Source of the DNA: a virus
Direction: 5' to 3' (one strand)
DNA length: 64,000 nt
Virus record (IMG/VR): IMGVR_UViG_3300027770_001980
Coordinates: 124,001-188,000 of that record
Program-made: the position numbers and the translations under genes
In this document: one piece after another, positions 25,257-34,582 of the stretch
Layout of the letters: every line of letters starts with the position of its first letter
How positions within the stretch are numbered: position 1 is the first letter of the stretch
Notes under the pieces: generated by a model
The model's input: the letters and a program-made list of their open reading frames with translations, nothing else
What the model was told of the DNA's origin: nothing
Databases searched by the model: none

Positions 25257-26438
25257 ATGTCACAATTATTAAATGAAAGATGGTCAGAGACCAAAGAAGC
25301 TCTGCTTGAAGGCCTAACTGGTAACCGTCGTGCAAGCATGGGCGTTTGCCTAGAAAACACACGTCGCAGTTTGTCTGAAAGCGCAACTGCTGGTTCAACC
25401 AGCGCTGGTAACATTGCAACACTTAACCGTGTTATTCTACCAGTTATTCGTCGTGTAATGCCTACAGTTATTGCCAATGAAATCATCGGTGTTCAGCCAA
25501 TGACTGGCCCTGTTGGTCAAATCCACACTCTACGTGTTCGCTACGCTGATGGCGTTGCTTCCGGTGATGTAGTAACAGCTGGTGAAGAGGCTCTAAGCCC
25601 ATTCAAGATTGCTGCTGCTTACTCTGGTAACAACAGTGCTACTCCAGGTGCAGATACAACTGCTAAACTTGAAGGCACACCAGGCAAGCGTATGTCCATT
25701 CAAATCTTGAAGACACCAGTTGAAGCTAAGTCTCGTAAACTAAGCGCTCGCTGGACATTTGAGGCTGCTCAAGATGCACAAGCCCAACAAGGTATTGACA
25801 TTGAAGCAGAAATCATGGCTGCGTTAGCTCAAGAAATTACAGCTGAAATTGACCAAGAAATTCTAGCAAGTCTACGTGCTTTAGCAACTCTTGAAGAGTC
25901 TTATGACCAATCATTAGTTTCTGGTACAGCTACATTTGTTGGTGACGAGCACGCTGCTCTTGCTATCCAGATCAACCGTGTAAGCAACTTGATTGCTCAA
26001 CGTACACGTCGTGGTTCTGGTAACTGGGCTGTTGTTTCTAACCAAGCATTGACAATTCTACAATCTGCTACTACCTCTGCTTTTGCACGTACAACAGAAG
26101 GTACATTTGAAGCTCCTACAAACACTAAGTTTGTTGGTACATTGAATGGTGCAATGCGTGTGTATGTTGACGCTTATCTAAGCGACACATCAGATGTAAA
26201 CCAAGTTCTGGTTGGATACAAAGGTACAAGCGAAGCAGATGCTGCTGCGTTCTATTGCCCATATATTCCTCTAATGAGCTCTGGCGTTGTTCTAGATCCA
26301 GCAACATTTGAGCCAGTAGTTGGCTTCCTAACACGTTACGGTTATGTAGAGTTAAGCAACACTGCTTCTTCTCTAGGTAACGCTGCTGACTATTTAGGTC
26401 GTGTTGAAATCAAGAGCTCCACAGTAAGCTTCAAGTAA
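25257..26438 (+). CDS. gp23: Major capsid protein gp23 precursor
   Basis: HK97-fold hexamer protein of the head. The N-terminal 41 residues form the propeptide; RRSLSESATAG holds an L-S-E site, so gp21 should cut after residue 41. The mature start region (NRVILPVIRRVMPTVIANEI) is the T4-like signature. The precursor has 393 residues against 521 in T4, so surface insertions are reduced. A strong CAAGGAG precedes the ATG and an intrinsic terminator follows the stop. Codon use looks more regular than in neighbouring genes, consistent with high expression. Confidence 0.96.
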   Translation: MSQLLNERWSETKEALLEGLTGNRRASMGVCLENTRRSLSESATAGSTSAGNIATLNRVILPVIRRVMPTVIANEIIGVQPMTGPVGQIHTLRVRYADGVASGDVVTAGEEALSPFKIAAAYSGNNSATPGADTTAKLEGTPGKRMSIQILKTPVEAKSRKLSARWTFEAAQDAQAQQGIDIEAEIMAALAQEITAEIDQEILASLRALATLEESYDQSLVSGTATFVGDEHAALAIQINRVSNLIAQRTRRGSGNWAVVSNQALTILQSATTSAFARTTEGTFEAPTNTKFVGTLNGAMRVYVDAYLSDTSDVNQVLVGYKGTSEADAAAFYCPYIPLMSSGVVLDPATFEPVVGFLTRYGYVELSNTASSLGNAADYLGRVEIKSSTVSFK

Positions 26439-26463
26439 TCCGTTACTTGTAATACAAACAAAA

Positions 26464-26484
26464 ACCCGCTTCGGCGGGTTTTTT
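26464..26484 (+). terminator. Intrinsic terminator after gp23
   Basis: A six-base GC-rich stem (ACCCGC/GCGGGT) with a TTCG loop is followed by six T. Confidence 0.92.
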
Positions 26485-26491
26485 GTTGAAT

Positions 26492-26497
26492 TAAATA
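26492..26497 (+). promoter_or_regulatory. Late promoter box for the oxygenase-like gene
   Basis: ATTAAATA directly behind the gp23 terminator and ending four bases before the ATG at 26502. No Shine-Dalgarno is present. Confidence 0.55.
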
Positions 26498-26501
26498 TGT
26501 A

Positions 26502-26969
26502 ATGTTAGATCAGGTACAACAATATAATCTTGTATTTCCTAAAGAATTGATTAAAAATATCTACGTCTTGAAAAATAAAAATAGACCAATCTTAAGAAGT
26601 AATAGGTTAGGATGGCAATCACCACAATATGAAAACACCAATGATATCAAATGGATCAATAATTTTTTATCAGAATGCATGACAATTTCTAATATAACTG
26701 AGTTGCCAAATCAAATATGGTTTAATATAAGTCCAAAAAATGCATATCACGATTGGCATAGTCATGGTAGATATAATCGTATAGGAGTATTCTATATACA
26801 AATTCCAGAGAACAGCGGAAACATAGAATTTAAAGATAATGATACAATCTATTCTATCACACCATACGAAGGATTATTGTTAATTGCTCCTGGGGGAGTT
26901 GAGCATCGAGTATTATCTAACAATTCAGATCAAGATAGAATAAGTATGGCGTTCAACTTATCCAATTAG
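26502..26969 (+). CDS. 2OG-Fe(II) oxygenase-like protein
   Basis: A 155-residue protein with the pattern of the short phage/bacterial 2OG-Fe(II) oxygenase family: NAYHDWHSHGRYNRIGVFYI near residue 85, a strand-rich centre, APGGVEHRV near 129 and DRISMAFNLS at the end. These would supply the iron-binding His residues and the Arg that holds 2-oxoglutarate. Such enzymes hydroxylate protein, nucleotide or sugar substrates; the substrate here is unknown. It lies between the capsid gene and a probable capsid accessory gene with its own late promoter. Confidence 0.72.
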   Translation: MLDQVQQYNLVFPKELIKNIYVLKNKNRPILRSNRLGWQSPQYENTNDIKWINNFLSECMTISNITELPNQIWFNISPKNAYHDWHSHGRYNRIGVFYIQIPENSGNIEFKDNDTIYSITPYEGLLLIAPGGVEHRVLSNNSDQDRISMAFNLSN

Positions 26970-26977
26970 TATAAATA
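26970..26977 (+). promoter_or_regulatory. Late promoter, perfect TATAAATA, with structured leader
   Basis: It lies 85 bases before the ATG at 27063. The leader contains an inverted repeat (TAGTAGAT/AATCTACTA at about 27021-27040) and ends with a full AAGGAG Shine-Dalgarno. Confidence 0.8.
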
Positions 26978-27062
26978 CACTGTTCACTCTTAGGTTAGAG
27001 TTTATGCGGAACCCCACCGCGTAGTAGATAGAATCTACTAGTTTATTTTAAGGAGAAACAAA

Positions 27063-27968
27063 ATGGGACGTCCAATTAAAAAGAAATTTTTCGGTAATAC
27101 AATTACCCCATATCAAGATCACGCCACTGGTGGAAAAACAGGTGTAGGCGGGGAAGGTGTAGCATCAATTGCTGGCAGCGGCAGCGGTGGTTCGCTATAT
27201 TCTCAAGGTTCTGTTGTATCTGTTGCAGCCCCGGGTCTTACAGGTGGTATCCAGGCAACCGTTACTCAATCAATTACTGCTCCGGGCGGCGTTATTACTA
27301 TATCGGTAAACAATCCAGGATCTGGCTATTTGACTGCGCCGGCAATCTCTGTTGCTAAAGCAGCAACAGTTACTAAAGCAACAACAACAGGCACAAGTGC
27401 TACTAACACAATTTATGTAATTAATACAACAGGTTTGTATGTTGGCATGCAGGCTGCTGGTACTAATCTTAGTGGAACTGCAACAAATTATGTTACGTCT
27501 ATCGTGGGATTAGCAATTGGTCTAACCTGGCCTAATACTGGCACCGTATCTACTACTGTAACTTTCAGTGATGAAGGTACAAGTTTCAGTAGAACAGCAG
27601 TGTTAACAAGCACACGTCAAGATTCAATTAGATTTGCGTCAACACTCACTGGCGGAAGTGTACGCACTACTGGTGATATTCTTAAACAAGAAGGTAGTCA
27701 TCGTTATCTGATTCAGAACACCGACGGTAAAGGTATTTGCAAATTAGTAGCTAAAGAAAATGCTGATTTATTGGCAGGTGAAATGAATATCATCGCAACT
27801 GACTATAATGGCAATACATATTTTGTAACAAAACTAACTGCAAGAAAAGCACGTTTGGTACATCTTGTTAATAACGAAGCCGATTGGTTAGTAGCCGATG
27901 GTGGAGTAGCTGGATGGACTATTGGTGCAGCAACTGCTACAAAAGTTAGTATTGCACACTCAAACTAA
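27063..27968 (+). CDS. Probable capsid accessory/decoration structural protein
   Basis: A 301-residue protein starting MGRPIKKKFFGNTITPYQD. Residues about 60-190 are Thr/Ser/Gly-rich beta structure of the Ig-like kind. Residues about 195-290 form a second domain (RQDSIRFASTLTGGSVRTTG, YLIQNTDGKGICKLVAKENA). It follows the capsid gene, has a perfect late promoter, a structured leader, a strong Shine-Dalgarno and its own terminator, all signs of abundant late expression. Similar proteins occur next to gp23 in T4-like aquatic phages. A head decoration role is inferred, not shown. Confidence 0.65.
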   Translation: MGRPIKKKFFGNTITPYQDHATGGKTGVGGEGVASIAGSGSGGSLYSQGSVVSVAAPGLTGGIQATVTQSITAPGGVITISVNNPGSGYLTAPAISVAKAATVTKATTTGTSATNTIYVINTTGLYVGMQAAGTNLSGTATNYVTSIVGLAIGLTWPNTGTVSTTVTFSDEGTSFSRTAVLTSTRQDSIRFASTLTGGSVRTTGDILKQEGSHRYLIQNTDGKGICKLVAKENADLLAGEMNIIATDYNGNTYFVTKLTARKARLVHLVNNEADWLVADGGVAGWTIGAATATKVSIAHSN

Positions 27969-27987
27969 TCTATCATTGGATTACATT

Positions 27988-28010
27988 AAAGGGCTCTCCG
28001 GAGCCCTTTT
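27988..28010 (+). terminator. Intrinsic terminator after the capsid accessory gene
   Basis: An eight-base stem AAGGGCTC/GAGCCCTT with a TCCG loop runs into a T tract. Confidence 0.92.
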
Positions 28011-28039
28011 CCATTTACAGCGTAGTATATGCTGTAAGG

Positions 28040-28045
28040 TAAATA
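28040..28045 (+). promoter_or_regulatory. Late promoter box GGTAAATA, near-leaderless
   Basis: The box ends four bases before the ATG at 28050. AAGG at 28036 overlaps the promoter itself and would not be transcribed. Confidence 0.55.
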
Positions 28046-28049
28046 CGGT

Positions 28050-28574
28050 ATGAATTCCAATTGGGCCCTACCTACATCTATAAGTCAATATGCTGAACCC
28101 GGTGCTGAAGATCATCATGTATCATGGATAGATGATAATGACTTTGAAGGACTGAAACAAGTTAATGATGGATCTGTAAAAATTTCAAGAGATCTTTTAC
28201 ATATTGCAAAACAACCAAATCATGATTTGGTAGAGAAAACATATTTCTTAAAATTAACAGGATTTAATTTTAATAATTTACCAGATGTTGTATCTGGAAT
28301 TGAAATGAGATTAACAATGAAGAGATATGGTAGAATAAGCGATGAAACTGTACAATTATATTTAGATAATGATGCCATTGGTGACAATCGAGCATCAATA
28401 AGTTTGGATCCAGTTAACTTATATGGTAGTGAAGATGACAATTGGAACACAAATTTATCTATCTCAGATGTTCAAAATCCAACATTTGGATTATTAGTTA
28501 GATTTAGAAGTCATCCAAAGTGGCCACATAAATCCAGTGCATTAATAGATGCAGTTGAGATAAGAATACATTAA
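28050..28574 (+). CDS. Unknown structural protein before the fibre locus
   Basis: A 174-residue protein, rich in Asp, Asn and Leu, with a predicted beta-sandwich style (FLKLTGFNFNNLPDVVSGIE, RLTMKRYGRISDETVQLYLD). It lacks signal peptide and membrane segments. It is placed between the capsid accessory gene and the first large fibre gene, under its own near-leaderless late promoter. It may be an appendage or attachment protein. No family was recognised. Confidence 0.6.
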   Translation: MNSNWALPTSISQYAEPGAEDHHVSWIDDNDFEGLKQVNDGSVKISRDLLHIAKQPNHDLVEKTYFLKLTGFNFNNLPDVVSGIEMRLTMKRYGRISDETVQLYLDNDAIGDNRASISLDPVNLYGSEDDNWNTNLSISDVQNPTFGLLVRFRSHPKWPHKSSALIDAVEIRIH

Positions 28575-28578
28575 CAAA

Positions 28579-28584
28579 TAAATA
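28579..28584 (+). promoter_or_regulatory. Late promoter box for the 1845-residue fibre gene
   Basis: AATAAATA 17 bases before the ATG at 28602, with GAGGAT as Shine-Dalgarno between them. Confidence 0.55.
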
Positions 28585-28601
28585 TATCTGAGGATCAGAG
28601 A

Positions 28602-31600
28602 ATGACAACTAACGTATTAAATTTACCAGGCGATTATAAGATTGTAGTGAACGGAACCAACGGGCTCGTTACCGTCGCGGGTGATACGCAATTAGGAGCA
28701 AATCCATCAAATACAATTGATGCTATAGCAGAATTTGTAAGTGATCTGATTCCACAAACTTCTTCAACATATAACTTTGGTACATCTGAACAATCTTGGA
28801 ATACTATATATATTGAAAAAGGAAGATTTCTTGACGGAACCAATGTTGAAAACAGACTCAATCGCCCATATGATCCTTTAGATATTTACGATGTTCCAGA
28901 ACACAGAAATACCGCTTCGGTATATATATCAGGTGGATTGGGTGTTGAAAAAGATATCAATGTTGGCGGCTTTATATATGGTAGAATTGAAACCGCTAAT
29001 ACTGCATTATCTATTCTTACCACTGTTACCAATGCAGATTTTGATTATTTTCCTACATTAGTTTTTAGTACATCGGATCAACAGATAGTTTTTGTTGACA
29101 ATGACGGAGTCACTGGTGGATTAAGATACAATCCATACTACGGCAAATTAAAAACTGATAGAGTATTTGTAGCAGAAACAGATTTATCAACCAGTACTGA
29201 TACAGGATCATTGGTAGTTGCAGGCGGTGTTGGTATTGCCGGAACTATGACTATCGGTGGAGATGTATTACCATCCGCAGATTTAACAGGTAAAATTGGT
29301 CACACATCTACACAATGGGCAGAAGCATATGTTCACGATATATATACCAGAGTATTAGCATCTACCACAGGTTCAATTGAAGTTAAGCCATACGACGGTA
29401 TGACTGATGTATTTGGTGATATTAGAGTTCGAGGTACTAATCCAATAGGAACTGCTCCTGTCGTAACTAACGTTTTATATGTTACAGTAGATGGCAATGA
29501 TACAAACGATGGCCGCGCTCAGGATGCAAGTAGAGCATGTCGCACTATTGGTGCAGCATTAAACAGTCCATACTATCAGCCAGGAACACAGATACTTGTT
29601 AGCGCAGGCCACTATTATGAAGACAATCCTCTAAGATTAAAACCTTATACAAGTGTCAGGGGTAGTGACATCCGTACTACATTTATTGAACCTATCAATA
29701 AAACACAAGATTTATTCCACCTTGAAAGTGGATGCTATCTTAACTATATGACTTTCTTAAATGGAAGAAGCGGACTACTCCAGGGTCAGTATGCGCTTGG
29801 ATATAATAGGGGTGCTTATGCTACTGCATTTCCACCACAGACTGGCGATAATCGTATAGACTTATTCCATTCTCCATACGTACAAAACTGTACCAATCAA
29901 AGCGGCCCTTGGTTAAAAGATGGTACAATGTTTGTACCTAACCAAACTGTTCAAGTACCAAAAGCGATTGGTACTGGTACCTGGATAGCTAACACAACTA
30001 CTATTGAAGTAACAGTGCAAGGCACTATTACTCAAGGTATGTCTATTAATGCAGGACAACAGAATGTTGGATTTTTTAGTGCCCGCACATTGTTATTAGC
30101 CAACAAACCATTCTTACAAGAGCAAACGGTGTTGTATGTTAATGATACATATCCCGGGTTTGATTATAATCGAGAAAAATGCCGCCGAGATGTTGGTATA
30201 TTGGTTGAAAATATTGCATACGATGCAGCATTTGGTGGAAACGAAAAATCAGTTGAAAGTGGACTATCATATTGGCAAGGTGTTGTTAGCGTAATTGCAG
30301 GACAAGAAGTACAAACAAATGCTGCAATTGAATTCTTACGTGATAGAATGTTAGAGGTAATAACTAATACTCCATGCTCTATAGTATACGCAGGTGTGGA
30401 ATCTCAAGTTATTAATATAGTATTGACTGGCGGAGATATTTCAACTGACTCTATTACAAATTTAGTATCTACTATTACCAATATTATTACAAATGGTCCT
30501 GATGTTGCTCCAACAGTTTATAAGAGCACCGGCCCTGATGCTGCTTTTGTTAGTGCAGAAATATTAATGCAGGCCAACAGAAAGTTTATTCAAGAAGATA
30601 CTATCAATTACATCAACAGTATTATATACGATACCGGTACTGGCGGTTTTCCATATAGTGAGATTAAATGCCGAAGAGATACTGGACTAATTGTTGATTC
30701 TATTATCTATGATTTATTGTATGATGGAACTACACAAAGTAATTTTGCCGGAATTCAATATTGGAATCAAAGCGGCTGGACAGGTGCGATTGAAAGCGAG
30801 CTATCACCTACTATAAGTTCTATTAGATATTTAAAAGACTTGTCAGTTAAAATTATAAAAAATATCACAAGCTCAGATGATTTGATTGGGAGATTTGGTG
30901 TTGCAGATCAACCTATATCATTAGAATCTGCTACTACTGCTGAAGCTGATGTTATAAGTCCATTGTTTACTACAATGATCAATATTATCAATGGAACTAA
31001 TAAGTTCTGGACAGATAGTATTATTCCAAACGGATCTCCAAGTGACCTCCTTGGTGTTCAAAATGCTGTAGCATTATTGCAGGAAAATAAAACCTACATA
31101 GCCAACGAAATAAGTGCATATATACAAGCACCTACTTCTGAAACACACGGTGCATTTACTGGACTTAATTTTTCAGCATATGATGATGGTAAATGCAGAC
31201 GAGATGTAGGATATATTATTGATTGTATATCATTTGACTTATTAAATGGTGGCAATCGTCAAAGTATACAAGCCGCAGTATATTATCTTGGATTTGCAGA
31301 AGGCAATGGATCAAGTATAGCAGGACAGATTGTACAAACAACCGGAGCGTTTAATTATCTATCTACGATTGCCCAAGAAATTATACAAAATGTTCCTATA
31401 GCTACGTTAAGGCAAAATAAAGTAAAACAGAATTTATCTCTTGATGTACCTGCTTCTGCTCCAACAACCGCTTTAAATTCAAAAGTAGTTAAACTCAATA
31501 GCATTATTGATCCTGATTTTTACGGAGCAGGTGATGGTGGATTAGACTACACCGATGCTCCTGCACCGATATCATTGACAATAACTACAGATGATGATAT

Positions 31601-34139
31601 TCTCAAAGCATGTGAAATTTTAAAAGCCAATAGGCAATTTATTGTAGAAGAAGTAATTGCTTATATTGATCAAACTTACAATCTTGGTAGATTCAATTAC
31701 GACGAAACTTTATGCTATAGAGATACTGGACTAATTGTAGATGCGGTTAGCCAAGATATACTGTTGGGTGGTAATTCTAAATCAGTTGAAGCCGGTCTTG
31801 CTTATTGGAACTTTGGTTATAATCAAGTTGCCGGGCAAGAAACTACAACCACGATGGCTATTAATTATGCAAGAGATATAGCTTTGCAAATTATTGCTAA
31901 CGAACCCGTTACTCCACAGTCACAAACTACCACACCTCAAGTTATTAACACATTCTTCCAATACGGTGGTGATTATATGCCACAGGAAGCAGTAACACGC
32001 AACTTTGGAATTATTACCGATATAATTGAAAGAGGACCGCTATATGCTCCTCCAGTATATTCAGGTGGAGGACTTTTTTCATTAACTGGATTAAATGGGT
32101 CAGATGTAAAAATTTCTCCAACAGTAACTTCTGTTCAAAATTTAGGATCTGGCAAATATCAAATTGGGTTAAGTGGTCCAACTATCGGGTTTGGCACTAA
32201 TGCTACATTATACTTTGGAGACACATTGATATATCCATTAAAGGATTCTGAGATTGAAGCATTAAGTTTAGAATATACAGGAGATTCAACCACATGGAAT
32301 CAACGTAAGGTTGATCCAATTGGTAGTATGGGTGGAAGTTTAGTTGATGGCGGAGTTATATCCGTTCGTAGCCCTATTCAATCTTTTGTTTATGATGCAT
32401 TTACGCAAGTTAACCAAGGCGGTAGGGGAGTACATATCACCAATGACGGATATGCACAGTTAGTTTCTGTCTTTACAATTTTCTGCTCAATAGGTGTACA
32501 AACAGATAACGGTGGCATCGCAAGTATCGTTAACAGTAATGCTAACTTTGGAGATATTTGTTTATTGTCAAAGGGTTACGGAAAGCGTCAGCATAGTGGA
32601 ACAATTTACAATCCAGCATTTAAAGCATATCCAGAAAGTCCAGGACCAGACGGATTTGATCAATATTATCCAAATGGTTTCTGGCCAAATAATGGACGTT
32701 TAGAAGTATTTATGCCAGATATCGACGATAGACCTCACATTTCTTTAGTGATGGAAGTTGTTCCACCTGAAGGTCACGAAAACGAACAAGCGTTTCCTGG
32801 ATTTTTAAATGCAAGTCCTAATACAGGAACATTGATAGCCGGCACCATTACATTGACCGGAATAGATACTACTGGTATTTCTGTAGGTAATAGTGTATAT
32901 GCAAGAGATCAATTTGGGTTTGAATACGATCATTTTGAATATCTCTATAATCAATATGGCGAATATGTTGACATTAACGGAAATGTGACCACAGATTCAG
33001 GACAATGGATTTCAAATCCAAACTATGGAATTAGATATATTGCCACTGATACTGTAGTTACAGATATTGGATATCAAAGTGTAACATTAAATTTTGCCGT
33101 AACAGGTAATGGAAGCGATCCTGGAAATAACGCAGATAGTTATAACAATAATTACTTTGATCTATACTTCTGCGGAAATGCTTATTACACAGTATTAAGT
33201 AGCGAAATAGCAAAAACACCCAATGATACTCCGGTTGGGTTTAATATATTGAGTACCCTTACTAATGTTACCTTTGATCAAGTTCCTAACCACATAAGTG
33301 CATTAGGACAACTAAACAATTTAGTAGATGATGTTATTTCAAACACACCGATATCACCCAATCCTTATAATATAACTTCTGTACAAACGATAAACAATCA
33401 AATTGCTCATGGCGGAGGTGCTGCGTCATTTATTGATCTAAGATTTGATGAAATTATTGGTATAGTAGATGCTGATAATTTAGCTGCTGCTGAAGCATTT
33501 AGACCACTTTCAACCAGAACAAAAACCGGACCGGCCGTGCAAGGTGCAGGAGATGCTATTGCGTTAATCAAACTTAATCTTGATTTCTTAGCCGACGAGA
33601 TTGTTGCCTATACATATTATAATCTTGCATCTCCACCATACGATGACAGTAAGTGTCGTCGAGATGTTAAATTAATTTTACAAAGATTGATTTACGATAT
33701 TGAAACCGGGGGTAGATATAATTCTGTCATGTCAGGATTAAGCTATTGGTCAAGAAGCGGAACTCATCACATTGTTCAATTAGGAGAAAATGTAACCAGA
33801 ACGGATTTATTTCCAGACGGTGCAGATGTTAATTTCTATCAGAGAAGTTATATTAGTGCCAGTGGATATGTATTTGAATATGTAGGAGCCGGTACCAATT
33901 ACGGAGCATTGCCGCAACGTGGTGTTGCAGATCCAGTACAAGGTAAAGAAGTTGTACAATTAGATTCAGGAAAGGTATTTTTTACATCAACCGATCAAAA
34001 TGGAGATTTCCGTATTGGTCCAGGATTGGTGATTAGTCAAGCAACAGGTGTTCTAAGTGGTAGAACATTTACCAAGTCGCTATTTGCAAATATGACACCA
34101 TTCATATTAGCAATCGAAGGCGGCACTGGATTAGGATAA
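28602..34139 (+). CDS. Giant tail fibre/appendage protein with five CRRDxG repeats
   Basis: A 1845-residue structural protein. Residues about 1-290 contain fibre-type repeats (TDTGSLVVAGGVGIAGTMTI). Residues about 295-400 read VTVDGNDTNDGRAQDASRAC and onward, typical of a right-handed beta-helix (pectin-lyase-like) adhesin. Five copies of a Cys-Arg-Arg-Asp-x-Gly module, each ending in a GGN-x-x-S-x-x-x-G-x-x-Y-W pattern, lie near residues 519, 679, 859, 1026 and 1679; the fourth has CYRD. The C terminus (ITKS-like FTKSLFANMTPFILAIEG) may be the trimer tip. It begins the 20 kb adhesion locus. Receptor binding is inferred from architecture. Confidence 0.75.
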   Translation: MTTNVLNLPGDYKIVVNGTNGLVTVAGDTQLGANPSNTIDAIAEFVSDLIPQTSSTYNFGTSEQSWNTIYIEKGRFLDGTNVENRLNRPYDPLDIYDVPEHRNTASVYISGGLGVEKDINVGGFIYGRIETANTALSILTTVTNADFDYFPTLVFSTSDQQIVFVDNDGVTGGLRYNPYYGKLKTDRVFVAETDLSTSTDTGSLVVAGGVGIAGTMTIGGDVLPSADLTGKIGHTSTQWAEAYVHDIYTRVLASTTGSIEVKPYDGMTDVFGDIRVRGTNPIGTAPVVTNVLYVTVDGNDTNDGRAQDASRACRTIGAALNSPYYQPGTQILVSAGHYYEDNPLRLKPYTSVRGSDIRTTFIEPINKTQDLFHLESGCYLNYMTFLNGRSGLLQGQYALGYNRGAYATAFPPQTGDNRIDLFHSPYVQNCTNQSGPWLKDGTMFVPNQTVQVPKAIGTGTWIANTTTIEVTVQGTITQGMSINAGQQNVGFFSARTLLLANKPFLQEQTVLYVNDTYPGFDYNREKCRRDVGILVENIAYDAAFGGNEKSVESGLSYWQGVVSVIAGQEVQTNAAIEFLRDRMLEVITNTPCSIVYAGVESQVINIVLTGGDISTDSITNLVSTITNIITNGPDVAPTVYKSTGPDAAFVSAEILMQANRKFIQEDTINYINSIIYDTGTGGFPYSEIKCRRDTGLIVDSIIYDLLYDGTTQSNFAGIQYWNQSGWTGAIESELSPTISSIRYLKDLSVKIIKNITSSDDLIGRFGVADQPISLESATTAEADVISPLFTTMINIINGTNKFWTDSIIPNGSPSDLLGVQNAVALLQENKTYIANEISAYIQAPTSETHGAFTGLNFSAYDDGKCRRDVGYIIDCISFDLLNGGNRQSIQAAVYYLGFAEGNGSSIAGQIVQTTGAFNYLSTIAQEIIQNVPIATLRQNKVKQNLSLDVPASAPTTALNSKVVKLNSIIDPDFYGAGDGGLDYTDAPAPISLTITTDDDILKACEILKANRQFIVEEVIAYIDQTYNLGRFNYDETLCYRDTGLIVDAVSQDILLGGNSKSVEAGLAYWNFGYNQVAGQETTTTMAINYARDIALQIIANEPVTPQSQTTTPQVINTFFQYGGDYMPQEAVTRNFGIITDIIERGPLYAPPVYSGGGLFSLTGLNGSDVKISPTVTSVQNLGSGKYQIGLSGPTIGFGTNATLYFGDTLIYPLKDSEIEALSLEYTGDSTTWNQRKVDPIGSMGGSLVDGGVISVRSPIQSFVYDAFTQVNQGGRGVHITNDGYAQLVSVFTIFCSIGVQTDNGGIASIVNSNANFGDICLLSKGYGKRQHSGTIYNPAFKAYPESPGPDGFDQYYPNGFWPNNGRLEVFMPDIDDRPHISLVMEVVPPEGHENEQAFPGFLNASPNTGTLIAGTITLTGIDTTGISVGNSVYARDQFGFEYDHFEYLYNQYGEYVDINGNVTTDSGQWISNPNYGIRYIATDTVVTDIGYQSVTLNFAVTGNGSDPGNNADSYNNNYFDLYFCGNAYYTVLSSEIAKTPNDTPVGFNILSTLTNVTFDQVPNHISALGQLNNLVDDVISNTPISPNPYNITSVQTINNQIAHGGGAASFIDLRFDEIIGIVDADNLAAAEAFRPLSTRTKTGPAVQGAGDAIALIKLNLDFLADEIVAYTYYNLASPPYDDSKCRRDVKLILQRLIYDIETGGRYNSVMSGLSYWSRSGTHHIVQLGENVTRTDLFPDGADVNFYQRSYISASGYVFEYVGAGTNYGALPQRGVADPVQGKEVVQLDSGKVFFTSTDQNGDFRIGPGLVISQATGVLSGRTFTKSLFANMTPFILAIEGGTGLG

Positions 34140-34151
34140 AAAGGATAAATC

Positions 34152-34571
34152 ATGGCGTTAATTCCATTAAATCAATTTAAAACAAAAACACAAAAGTTAG
34201 TACCTATCACATCATATGTTGAAAAGTCAACTGGAAACAATACTGCAACTGTATATACAGCACCAATTGGTGTAACCTCCATTGTTCTAATGGCCCAGGT
34301 AGCAAATCTTACGACACAAACACAGCTATGTAGTTTTGTTCATCATAGACAACGACCTATCTTGTCTGATGCCCAGGGTAACGGCGCCCAGGAACCCAAC
34401 ATTGATAGTTATCTTGTCAAAGATTTTGCTATACCTGCGGGTGATTCTGCATCGGTGCTAACTGGAAAATTAATTATTGAAACATTAGATAGTATACGTG
34501 CATATTCTCATAGTGATAGCACCTCTACATTACAACTTGTGTTGAGCATACTTGAATCAGCAAATACCTAA
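34152..34571 (+). CDS. Small structural protein of the fibre locus
   Basis: A 139-residue protein, beta-rich in style (TATVYTAPIGVTSIVLMAQV, KLIIETLDSIRAYSHSDSTS), starting 12 bases after the giant fibre gene with AAAGGA as Shine-Dalgarno. Similar small proteins accompany fibre genes in T4-like aquatic phages. It could be a fibre connector or cap. No enzyme motif is visible. Confidence 0.6.
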   Translation: MALIPLNQFKTKTQKLVPITSYVEKSTGNNTATVYTAPIGVTSIVLMAQVANLTTQTQLCSFVHHRQRPILSDAQGNGAQEPNIDSYLVKDFAIPAGDSASVLTGKLIIETLDSIRAYSHSDSTSTLQLVLSILESANT

Positions 34572-34582
34572 GAGAATAAAAT

